Of a stretch of DNA of 62,785 nt, positions 55,246 through 62,785 are shown piece after piece. The stretch is from Acinetobacter sp. CFCC 10889. GTDB lineage: Bacteria > Pseudomonadota > Gammaproteobacteria > Pseudomonadales > Moraxellaceae. The notes below the pieces were generated by a model, which saw nothing but the letters and a program-made list of their open reading frames with translations, had not been told where the DNA came from and did no database searches. Numbering within the stretch: the first letter of the stretch is position 1; each line of letters begins with the position of its first letter. The stretch covers positions 1-62,785 of the forward strand of contig NZ_LQXQ01000025.1 in the NCBI RefSeq assembly GCF_003268395.1, written 5' to 3'. A program made the position numbers and the translations under genes.

Positions 55246-56775
55246 ATGTCGGCAAAAATCGTAAAATGTACTACAGTAGATGGACGTCCAATCGAGTTTG
55301 TGGACGAAGTGATTGGATCAGGGGCAATGAAAGATGTGTATTTTTCACCTGATCGTAGTTATGTGGTATGTTTTTTTAGCAAAGAAAAAAATAAATTTTA
55401 TCAATCTAAAGCAGCACTTGAACAGCAAAAAGACCGTTTAAAAGAAATCGTGGGTAATAAATGGCAAGGTATTTTTAATGGTGTTGGTGGTGATTATTGG
55501 AAGAATATTTTTTGTTGGCCAGATGGTTTAGTTGAATACAATGATTTATTGGGCATTACCGCACCTACCTATAAAAAGCAATTTTTCTTTGATTATGGCT
55601 CAAAAAATAATGATTTTTTAAATATTAAAGGCAAAGAAAAAGAGGGGAAATGGTTTGCCAGTGCCAATAATCAGAATCGTTTTTTAGATGATCGGGAAAA
55701 AGGAACTTGGCTGAATTATTTAAAAATCAGTATTTTAATTTCACGTGCGGTGCGCCGTATGCATGCAGCAGGTTTGGCACATTCAGATTTATCCTATAAA
55801 AATGTGTTGATCGATCCTGTGACGGGCGGTGCATGTGTGATTGATGTCGATGGTTTGGTTGTTCCTGGAAAATATCCACCTGATGTAGTCGGAACGCCTG
55901 ACTTTATTGCGCCTGAAGTGGTCATGACCAGCCATTTAAATAAAGATGATCCAAAACGAATTTTACCGAGTATTACCACAGATCGACATGCACTCGCAGT
56001 ATTGATTTATATGTATTTATTGTACCGCCATCCATTGCGTGGCGGTAAAATTCATGACATGGATGATCCACAGAAAGATGAAAATCTTGGTATGGGTGAA
56101 CGTGCTTTATTTGTAGAGCATCCAACTGACCAAAGTAATCGAGTGAAAGCCAATCAGCTCAAACCTTCGCAACTGCCTTGGGCTGATCCTGCGCAAATTC
56201 CCTATACTGTGACAGGTCCTTATTTGACTGAATTATTTAATAAAAGTTTTATTGATGGTTTACATGAACCGAGCAAACGTCCATCGGCAAATGATTGGGA
56301 AGTTGCCTTAGTGAAAACGGTAGATTTGGTACAACCCTGTGCAAATCCATCGTGTAGTCATAAGTGGTATGTGTTTGATAATACAACGCAGCCAAGTTGT
56401 CCATTTTGTAAAACGGCATTTAAAGGAAAACTGCCGATTTTAAATCTATATTCGGCACGTCAAGGGGCAAGTTATCGCCCTGATAATCATCGTTTAATGG
56501 TGTGGACAGGGCAGTCTTTATTTGCATGGCATGCCAATAGTATGGTTGCACCCAATGAGCGTTTAACGCCTGAGCAAGCGAAGCGCAAAGGTTATTTTGT
56601 GTTGCATCAAGATCGTTGGTGGTTGGTGAATGAAGATTTGCCTGATTTAACTGATGTGACCACAAAGACTCCGATTCCAATTGGTGGAAAAGTAGAGTTA
56701 AAAGAAGGCGCACAAATTTTATTGTCTAAACAAGATGGTGGGCGTTTGGTGGTGGTTCAAATGGTTGAAGCTTAG
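55246..56775 (+). CDS. Protein kinase-like protein of the TerY-P triad (YegI-like)
   Basis: 509 aa. Kinase fold with glycine loop GSGAMKDVY (24-32), catalytic loop HSDLSYKN (179-186; HRD is replaced by HSD), metal loop DVDG in place of DFG (200-203) and APE region GTPDFIAPEV. A zinc ribbon follows (CANPSCSHKW..CPFC, cysteines near 365, 370, 385, 388), then a beta-rich C-terminal domain. Ser/Thr kinase activity is expected from the intact Lys/Asp/Asn set. Last gene of the plus-strand run. Confidence 0.86.
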   Translation: MSAKIVKCTTVDGRPIEFVDEVIGSGAMKDVYFSPDRSYVVCFFSKEKNKFYQSKAALEQQKDRLKEIVGNKWQGIFNGVGGDYWKNIFCWPDGLVEYNDLLGITAPTYKKQFFFDYGSKNNDFLNIKGKEKEGKWFASANNQNRFLDDREKGTWLNYLKISILISRAVRRMHAAGLAHSDLSYKNVLIDPVTGGACVIDVDGLVVPGKYPPDVVGTPDFIAPEVVMTSHLNKDDPKRILPSITTDRHALAVLIYMYLLYRHPLRGGKIHDMDDPQKDENLGMGERALFVEHPTDQSNRVKANQLKPSQLPWADPAQIPYTVTGPYLTELFNKSFIDGLHEPSKRPSANDWEVALVKTVDLVQPCANPSCSHKWYVFDNTTQPSCPFCKTAFKGKLPILNLYSARQGASYRPDNHRLMVWTGQSLFAWHANSMVAPNERLTPEQAKRKGYFVLHQDRWWLVNEDLPDLTDVTTKTPIPIGGKVELKEGAQILLSKQDGGRLVVVQMVEA

Positions 56776-56790
56776 ATCTTAAATTTATTT

Positions 56791-56825
56791 GCAATAAAAT
56801 GGCGAATTGATCGCCATTTTATTGC
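56791..56825. terminator. Bidirectional terminator between convergent Ter operons
   Basis: 13-bp perfect stem AATAAAATGGCGA / TCGCCATTTTATT (56793-56805 with 56811-56823), 5-nt loop. It separates the kinase gene from the minus-strand C-C lyase gene. Confidence 0.82.
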
Positions 56826-56848
56826 ATTGTTTCTAATTGCTTTTTAAT

Positions 56849-57782
56849 CTAAGCATTTAATTTAAAAACATCACTTTGATGGTTTAAATTTGACTTATTT
56901 AAGCCAAATGTTTTATAGCGTAATAATACCATTTCAGCCCAATTGCGATGTGTTGCAGGTTCTAACATTGAACCTTGGCTTTTAAATACACTTTTGGCAT
57001 CAATGGCTAAGACTTGTTGCGCTTCTTGAAACTCTTCAGTTGACACTTGAAAAGCCTGATGAATAAAATCAATTTGTGTCGGATGAATGGCAGTTTTGGT
57101 ATAAATGCCATTGTTCATGTCTTGTTCCAGTTCGCTCAATAAAATCTGTGAATTTTCAATATGTTCACAGACAGGGGAACTGAGTTGGAAACCTGCGGGA
57201 ATATATAGACCTGCAAGTTGTGAAATGAGCATCCCGACTGGTGTCTGATAAATCGTGGTGTTTTTCGGGCGGCGTAAGTGTAAACATGATAACAAATCAT
57301 TGCCACCGATTCTTAAACACAATGTTTTATGAAAGTCATATTTCAAAGCTTGTTGCAATTCAACATTATGCCCCATATCAAAAATTTCTTTGGTTTCAAA
57401 GGTTGGCATCAAGTTGATATGAGAAGGTAAAACCTCCATCCATTGCTTTAAATTATGCAAGGTGAATTTTGGTAAAATCATACCACTGATCGTATGGTGT
57501 AGATCCCAATCGACAATGTATTTCGCCATTTCAATATGGCGTGGGCGGATGAAGAGCGCAGGGGCTTTTAGATTTGGACTTTCTGCACGGCGTTGTAATA
57601 ATGCTTTTAAATTCACCATTGCAGTTTGTACGTCTTTTTTCCAAAACGGCATCTTCTAAACAGACTGCTATTGATTTTAAGTTGGTAAATTTACTGCCTT
57701 CTGTCACGTCCCATAAATTTTCATGGGTGGCAGGAATATACATGGTCGCACCAAGTTCAATGGCGTGTTGTAATTGTTTCAT
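56849..57782 (-). CDS. HpcH/HpaI-like C-C bond lyase (CitE-type TIM barrel) of the Ter operon, frameshifted
   Basis: The N-terminus (MKQLQHAIELGATMYIPATHENLW, SIAVCLEDAV) and the rest (DVQTAMVNLKALLQRR, FIRPRHIEMAKYI, KTAIHPTQIDFI) lie in different frames. A run of six T at 57635-57640 (A on the coding strand) should be five: LEKDVQTAM. Corrected length about 310 aa, right for this family. In Ter biosynthetic operons a CitE-like lyase of this kind is proposed to cleave or form a C-C bond on the metabolite. Starts 4 bp after the StiP-type gene. The insertion is probably a sequencing error. Confidence 0.82.
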
Positions 57783-57786
57783 TCTA

Positions 57787-58941
57787 TTATTTTCCAACGT
57801 TTTTAATTAAGGTCACAGCATGGTACGGACCTAATTTCGAACCTAAAATATCAACAGGAATCTGCTGTTGTTGTGCAAAATGTAATAAGAGTTGAACATG
57901 AGGGTTGTGTTCATCACGGATTAAAATGCGTTCGGGTACACGTCTCAGTACAGCACGGGTGGCTTCAGCAATACTTGGTTTTATATGGTTAATGTTGTGG
58001 ATTTGATATTGCTCGGCGATCCAAGCGACAGTGTCCAAGCATAATTTTTGCTGTGCTAAGCGGATGTTATTGTCCCATTTAATATCTTGTTGAATCGGAT
58101 GTTGTTCAATGATATTTAAAATATCTTGAATGAATTGTACAGATAAATCATGTGCTTCAAGATGTGTGTAAATGACACAATTATGCCATTTTTCAGGATT
58201 TAGACAATCCAATTCAGCTTCAGTTTGTGAAAGCTCTGCACGTAAAATACTACGAGAAGTTAAACCTGAAATCACTGAACCGAGTAGACCAAAAGGAATA
58301 AGCCAATCGTCACAACTCGCACTGAGCCAAGAATAGCCACCAAGATCAGACAAGGTGACAAGACGAGGAACGTCCCAACCTACATCAAATAGTTCAGGAT
58401 AATGTTGTAGATTTTTGGTCAGTTCACGGCAAATAGCACCTTTACCAGTCCAACCATCGACAAAGACAATATTTTCAGCGCCATGTTGCTGAATAATGGC
58501 ATTGAGTGCGGCAAAATCAACGCCACGATCTCGAATGATACTGATACCATAATGAAAACACGGCTGCGTTGGGCTGATACAATGTTTGAGCAAAATACCT
58601 AAAGGCACACCAGCACGTACCAAACTCACCAAGACAATCGGTTGCTGTGAAAAACGAGCCATTAAGGCTTGACTCAGTTGTTGAACCTCTTGCGCTAAGC
58701 GTTTTGCACCATGGGTAAAAGCATGTTGAAAATGTTTTAAATGTTCAGATGAGGGCGCTTTTTCTTCACTGATCATTTCTGAATAATGCTTTTTGCCTGA
58801 TTGAATCAGCCGTTCTTTTTCTGCGACAGGCGTAGGCTGAAGTTCGGTGACATTCAACAAAAATGTAATGTCTTGAGGACGATACGAACCATGAAAACCA
58901 AGATTTGCCAATGTTTGATTAATATCACTTAAATTAGACAT
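57787..58941 (-). CDS. PRTase / StiP-type protein with C-terminal Pelota-like domain (Ter operon)
   Basis: 384 aa. N-terminal phosphoribosyltransferase-like fold with VSLVRAGVPLGILLKH and the PRPP-loop-like VFVDGWTGKGAICREL; the C-terminus (PERILIRDEHNPHVQLLLHFAQQQQIP) resembles the Pelota-type RNA-binding segment. Databases label it cysteine protease StiP by history. In Ter operons it is proposed to work on a nucleoside-like compound. Overlaps the HAD gene by 8 bp. Confidence 0.85.
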   Translation of the reverse strand: MSNLSDINQTLANLGFHGSYRPQDITFLLNVTELQPTPVAEKERLIQSGKKHYSEMISEEKAPSSEHLKHFQHAFTHGAKRLAQEVQQLSQALMARFSQQPIVLVSLVRAGVPLGILLKHCISPTQPCFHYGISIIRDRGVDFAALNAIIQQHGAENIVFVDGWTGKGAICRELTKNLQHYPELFDVGWDVPRLVTLSDLGGYSWLSASCDDWLIPFGLLGSVISGLTSRSILRAELSQTEAELDCLNPEKWHNCVIYTHLEAHDLSVQFIQDILNIIEQHPIQQDIKWDNNIRLAQQKLCLDTVAWIAEQYQIHNINHIKPSIAEATRAVLRRVPERILIRDEHNPHVQLLLHFAQQQQIPVDILGSKLGPYHAVTLIKNVGK

Positions 58942-59716
58942 GCCCCAAGAATCCTTTTTGTTGATAATCTTGACTTAGATTGTCTGTGAGGAATTGGTCA
59001 AGTTGGCTATTTTTCGGCATACCAAACCAGTCGCAACAGCCTAAGAAACCTGCATCAGAAAGACTATCGCCCCAACCTAAAATGGTACGTTCACCTTGTG
59101 GGTCATATTTTTCGATAAAAAATTCAACGGCTTTTTGTTTAGATATCGCGTTTGGAATGACGGCTAAATTATTACCATTGATATGCACATAACAATGTTC
59201 TAAAACTTCTTTGGGTAAATGCTGTACCAATTGATCTAAAAAAAGTCCATTTTCAGGTTGCTTTTGTTTAGCAACACTATAAATTTTTAACCCATTTTCC
59301 TCAAGCATCCATGTACGGACAGCACCTAAATCTTTGGCTATTGTCTGTAAAATATTGGGTAATTCACTGAATAAATCAGTTAAATTTGTTGCTGCTTGTT
59401 TTTGAATATTCCACCAAGCCATATCAATATTTTGTTGTGCATCAATAATTGTGCCACCGTGTGAACATACCGCACCAGATTGAAAAGGCAGTTGTACACG
59501 CTGTAAGCCTTCGACTGAACGTGCAGTCACAGGAATCACTTCAGTTGATTCAAATAGCCAATTTACAAATACTTGCTGTTTGGGCTTCATATAAGACAAA
59601 GGTTGCCCAGACTTATCTGTCGTGGCGATTTTATGTAAATCAGTGGGTGCAGACTTACGATTGGTCTGAAACAAAGTATCATCTAAATCGACAAAAACCA
59701 AAGGCTTATGGTTCAT
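58934..59716 (-). CDS. HAD-superfamily phosphatase (Ter operon)
   Basis: 260 aa. HAD motif I FVDLDDTLFQTNR with the nucleophile Asp, motif II PVTARS, and motif IV GWGDSLSDAGFLG. A C2 cap lies between. It probably removes a phosphate from the pathway intermediate. Overlaps the PRTase/TRSP gene by 11 bp (ATG inside its last codons) and the next gene by 8 bp, showing translational coupling. Confidence 0.87.
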   Translation of the reverse strand: MNHKPLVFVDLDDTLFQTNRKSAPTDLHKIATTDKSGQPLSYMKPKQQVFVNWLFESTEVIPVTARSVEGLQRVQLPFQSGAVCSHGGTIIDAQQNIDMAWWNIQKQAATNLTDLFSELPNILQTIAKDLGAVRTWMLEENGLKIYSVAKQKQPENGLFLDQLVQHLPKEVLEHCYVHINGNNLAVIPNAISKQKAVEFFIEKYDPQGERTILGWGDSLSDAGFLGCCDWFGMPKNSQLDQFLTDNLSQDYQQKGFLGHV

Positions 59717-60827
59717 AATGAATCACTTCCAAGTTTTCAATTTGTTCAAAAAGCGTAGGGTCTACACTGTGTTTTTCTGTTTCAATCACCAATAAAACAC
59801 GGTCAAATTGTTGATGTCTCACGTTATAGGCATAGTTGTTGATGTTTAGCCCGTAATTGTCTGTAAATGCACAAATACTTTGGATGGCGTGACCTTGCAT
59901 AATTGGTGAGCGAGTGGTGGAACTGTAATAAACTTCAGCGCCTTGTTGCTCTAATTTTTCAGCGATGAGAAAAGGAATCCAACTGAACTCACCTGAGCCC
60001 AAGACTAAAATTTTTTCATTTGGCTTGTTTACGTGTACATCTGCCCAAGTACGACAGTCTAAATAACTTGGCTCACGTCCCCAATCACAGGGCGCAATAA
60101 TACGTTGTGCTTCTTGGTTGGTTTTATTGACATCAGGCATATTGATGTCAACTTGCTTTTGATTGGCTTGCCAATGCCATGAACCATGCAGCAGTGAAAC
60201 CACTTCAATGGGAATGCCGACATCGAGGTCATTTAAATGTTCTTCTGCCCAATTGACCAAAGTTACTAAAATAATGCGTTCAACTTGTTCAAGTCCCGAA
60301 TTTTTCAGACTCGTGATGAGATTTTTAAAAGTTTTACCTGTAGAAATTTCATCATCTACCAAAATTAAAGTTTTGGATTGGATTAAATGTTGATGCTTTT
60401 GGGGATCATGGCTACTTAAAATGAATTGATCTTGAGCATGACTATGTTCTTCTAAAAATAAGCCCAATGTCGGCAAAGCATCAACAGGATGACGTGTTGT
60501 GGTCACAAAGATTGCATTTTCAGCAAAATCTTTTTTTAACTCACGGTATACACCTGCACCTAAACCCACAGCGGTTTCAGCCATTCCGATCACGGCAATG
60601 GGATAGGGTAAGTCTTTGGGAATTAAGGCACACAAATCCACATAGCTGCGTTGCATGGTTGAAGGTGCAACAGGAATATGTTTACCTAAGACTTTAGAAA
60701 CAAACAAAAAAGCACGTTTGGGATTAATTCTTTCTGCAAAACCTAATAATTGATCTAAATCCCATTGTGGGTGATGTTGACGAACCGAAACACGAAGATA
60801 ACCACGACTTAATTCAATTTCTTTCAT
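59706..60827 (-). CDS. Phosphoribosyltransferase with TRSP domain (Ter operon)
   Basis: 373 aa. Orotate-PRTase-like fold: GMAETAVGLGAGVYRELKK and the PRPP loop LILVDDEISTGKTFKNLI. The C-terminal TRSP-type region contains YYSSTTRSPIMQ, which gives the family its name. Proposed to transfer phosphoribose to the base of the Ter metabolite. Second gene of the minus-strand operon. Confidence 0.87.
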   Translation of the reverse strand: MKEIELSRGYLRVSVRQHHPQWDLDQLLGFAERINPKRAFLFVSKVLGKHIPVAPSTMQRSYVDLCALIPKDLPYPIAVIGMAETAVGLGAGVYRELKKDFAENAIFVTTTRHPVDALPTLGLFLEEHSHAQDQFILSSHDPQKHQHLIQSKTLILVDDEISTGKTFKNLITSLKNSGLEQVERIILVTLVNWAEEHLNDLDVGIPIEVVSLLHGSWHWQANQKQVDINMPDVNKTNQEAQRIIAPCDWGREPSYLDCRTWADVHVNKPNEKILVLGSGEFSWIPFLIAEKLEQQGAEVYYSSTTRSPIMQGHAIQSICAFTDNYGLNINNYAYNVRHQQFDRVLLVIETEKHSVDPTLFEQIENLEVIHYEP

Positions 60828-60894
60828 TAATTAATCTTAATCCATTTTAAAACTTTGTACTAAAGGCAATACTTTGACAGGTGAAATGGTCGTT

Positions 60895-61842
60895 TCACGC
60901 TGTAAATTGAGATTTAATTTTGCGCAAAAGCTCTGCGACTAAGTTCACCCCAGTATGTAAGGTATAGGCAAATCCACCTGCGGGACGTGCATTAATTTCT
61001 AAAATATGCCATTGCTGCTGTTGGTCTTTTTTAAATTGGATATTAATCAAACCGTCACAATTGAAATGTTGAACCAATTGTGTGCAAATTTCATGACAAG
61101 GATGCTGTAAAAAGCATTCTTGGTGAAATTGATATTTAATTCGAGTGACTTGTGCCAAAATTTTGCCTTGATCACAGGCAATATCAACAGAACATTCTTC
61201 ACCATTTAAATAAGGCATGATCAAATATGCAGTGGGTTGATCCAATTGTGCATAAGCTTCAATAAACTGTTGTGTATTGGCTAAGAAAGGTGCTTTAAAA
61301 TGTTGAAAATAATCAATATCATCTTTTAAACGCACAAAACCTGCACCATAAACACCATGCACAGGTTTGGCACAAATCTCACCAAATTGTTGTTTGGCTT
61401 GAGCAATAGCACTTTTTAATGTATCGATCGAATCGGCTTTGATGGCGTCAATATACGGTAAACCCAGTTTTTTACACTTTTCAGTAAAGACAAATTTATC
61501 ATCAATGCTGTCTAGTTCATTGAGGGACATTGCACCTGTGATCAGTTGAATATTGTGTTGTTCAAATTGTTCACGATAAGGTTCAATATATTGCGCTCTT
61601 TTTCCACAAAATAGCAGATCAACTTTGTGTTGAATACATTGTTCTAATAGCCAATCCGCAGCTTCTTCAATTCGTGGTTGATGAACAAACAAATCAGCAA
61701 TATGTTGTAATTCTGGTCGCAATAAATTATGTGAACAGATGATATGCAAGTGTGATGCAAGTGAGGAATTTTTTAAGGCGAGAATAATATCTTTTTGACA
61801 GGAGAAACTTTCAGCAACCCAAACAGTATAATGATCTTTCAC
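60895..61842 (-). CDS. ATP-grasp ligase (Ter operon)
   Basis: ATP-grasp enzyme of about 315 aa from the GTG at 61842; the frame is open further upstream but that part looks like leader. Motifs KPVHGVYGAGFVRL, LIMPYLNGEECSVDI and EINARPAGGFAYT bind ATP and Mg. It would join a carboxylate to an amine or similar nucleophile. First gene of the five-gene operon; a 67-bp gap separates it from the TRSP gene. Confidence 0.86.
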   Translation of the reverse strand: MKDHYTVWVAESFSCQKDIILALKNSSLASHLHIICSHNLLRPELQHIADLFVHQPRIEEAADWLLEQCIQHKVDLLFCGKRAQYIEPYREQFEQHNIQLITGAMSLNELDSIDDKFVFTEKCKKLGLPYIDAIKADSIDTLKSAIAQAKQQFGEICAKPVHGVYGAGFVRLKDDIDYFQHFKAPFLANTQQFIEAYAQLDQPTAYLIMPYLNGEECSVDIACDQGKILAQVTRIKYQFHQECFLQHPCHEICTQLVQHFNCDGLINIQFKKDQQQQWHILEINARPAGGFAYTLHTGVNLVAELLRKIKSQFTA

Positions 61843-62201
61843 AGTAAACTTTATTCTCAATAGGTTAGTTTTAAAAAACCAAATAATAAAATAGCTTGAT
61901 AATCTTTGGTTATTTCTCAAAATGAGAGAAAATAAACAATTCACATGCTGTGTAGACGTGACATTTTAATTAAATGTTTAAAATCAAGCGAAATATATAA
62001 TTAAATTAGAATAACTTGCAATCTTTTTTTACGGCTTCTTTGTTTGTATTTTTGTTAAAAAAAAGATTTTTATACTATGGTCTGTCATATTTTTATGGTA
62101 AAACTAAGTGATTCAAATATATTAAACCTACTTAGTTTAAATTTTGATTTCATTCAGAAATTCATTTTTTATAGATTTATAACAAAGTTTTTGAGGATAA
62201 T
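61843..62201. promoter_or_regulatory. Divergent promoter region between the two Ter arms
   Basis: 359 bp, AT-rich and without genes. It must hold promoters for the minus-strand biosynthetic operon and the plus-strand TerA/TerD-like gene. A TATACT at 62071-62076 with TTTTTG 16 bp upstream is a candidate plus-strand promoter. No clear operator was seen. Confidence 0.45.
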
Positions 62202-62785
62202 ATGCAATTGATTGCAGGTGGTAATACAGGCTTAACGCAACAAAATGTTGAAATTTTAATAAAAACAAATGTTCCTGCGCATATCGATTTAGACATTACA
62301 GCCTATCAGTTGGCGCAAACAACGCAAAAAGTTCGTGGTGATCAAGACATGATCTTTTATGGACAATTGCATACTGCAAATCGTAGCGTGGCATTAACTG
62401 AGTCATCAAGTAAAGCGCCTTATGTGGCGAAATTGAGCTTAAATACGGCAATGATTGATTCACAAATCAACAAAATTGCGATTTGTGCAACATTAAGTGA
62501 ACCACATGCAGTGAATGCCCTAGCACCAATCCAATTGGAAGTGCTGGAAAATGGTCAAATTGTGGCAACTGCAACAGTTGAAACGCAACAAAAAACTGAA
62601 AAAGCGTTGATTTTGGCAGAAGTGTATAAGCACAATGAAAAATGGAAATTCCGTTTTGTAAATCAAGGTTTTAATGGTGGTTTAAAACCATTAGCAGAAA
62701 ATTTTGGTGTTGAAATTTCCGCAGATACGACACAAGCTGCGCCAACGCCAACGCCAACGCCAACGCCAACGCCAACGCCAACGCC
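62202..62785 (+). CDS. TerA/TerD-family protein, 3' truncated by the window
   Basis: The first 194 codons are present. MQLIAGGNTGLTQQNVEILIKTNVPAHIDLDITAYQL and MIFYGQLHTANRSVAL are a TerD-type domain. After codon 180 the reading frame enters a hexamer repeat coding Pro-Thr (PTPTPT), which probably links to a second domain beyond the edge. Divergent from the biosynthetic operon. Which ter gene it is cannot be fixed from the fragment. Confidence 0.82.
   Translation, partial: MQLIAGGNTGLTQQNVEILIKTNVPAHIDLDITAYQLAQTTQKVRGDQDMIFYGQLHTANRSVALTESSSKAPYVAKLSLNTAMIDSQINKIAICATLSEPHAVNALAPIQLEVLENGQIVATATVETQQKTEKALILAEVYKHNEKWKFRFVNQGFNGGLKPLAENFGVEISADTTQAAPTPTPTPTPTPTPT
62741..62785 (+). repeat. 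Hexanucleotide tandem repeat coding Pro-Thr
   Basis: GCCAAC repeated about 7.5 times up to the window edge, in frame as CCA ACG. Six is a multiple of three, so changes in copy number alter linker length without a frameshift. Confidence 0.9.

Noticed and set aside
62741..62785. Phase-variable contingency repeat
   Set aside because: The unit is six bases, so slippage cannot shift the frame; it can only change linker length.
1..62785. tRNA or rRNA genes and prophage
   Set aside because: No cloverleaf-like CCA-ending sequences, rRNA stretches, integrase, or phage structural genes were recognised.

Overview
The window is chromosomal DNA of an Acinetobacter-like gammaproteobacterium. The inference rests on low GC, on the order lptD-surA / amgK-murU-rsmG-parA-parB, on the msbA-lpxK-kdsB run behind an exbBD pair, on rpsA-ihfB-lapA-pyrF, and on the style of many of the proteins. 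No database search was possible, so the species is not named.

Left part (about 1-20 kb), mostly conserved housekeeping. A partial Gly/Phe-rich C-terminus is followed by outer-membrane biogenesis on the minus strand (lptD then surA). Then come cell-wall sugar recycling (amgK, murU), rsmG, chromosome partition (parA, parB), an ExbB/ExbD pair, lipid A/KDO enzymes (msbA, lpxK, kdsB), holB, a PilZ protein, a TatD nuclease, a TetR regulator, and type II secretion minor pseudopilins gspH-I-J-K. A 344-bp repeat block interrupts the gspH/gspI junction.

Middle part (about 20-45 kb). An SMR efflux pump with its TetR regulator and an exact operator; queD-like gene, ung, an HIBCH-type hydrolase, tadA, cmk, rpsA, ihfB, lapA, pyrF; a LysO-type exporter; a Baeyer-Villiger-type monooxygenase with a divergent AraC regulator; zapE, glcB, fpr, trmO, trhP with a ferredoxin; and several unrecognised secreted or membrane proteins, one of them a large two-repeat protein with a C-terminal anchor.

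Right part (about 45.6-62.8 kb), accessory metal and stress functions. An arsenic cassette (arsR-arsC-acr3), a MITE-like element, a CadR-type MerR regulator with a divergent CDF efflux protein, two small paralogous lipoproteins, and a large Ter-type region. The Ter region has three TerY-like VWA proteins, a TerD, a PP2C phosphatase and a protein kinase on the plus strand (TerY-P triad). Facing it on the minus strand is a five-gene operon (ATP-grasp, PRTase/TRSP, HAD, PRTase/StiP-Pelota, C-C lyase) that matches the Ter-associated operon proposed to make a nucleoside-like metabolite. A second TerA/TerD-like gene starts divergently and runs off the window end inside a Pro-Thr hexamer repeat.

Data quality: five genes (exbD, gspI, rpsA, a membrane protein near 38.5 kb, and the Ter C-C lyase) each carry a one-base indel, four of them in or next to a homopolymer run. 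rpsA is normally essential, so most or all of these are probably sequencing errors rather than true pseudogenes. No tRNA, rRNA or CRISPR array was seen.
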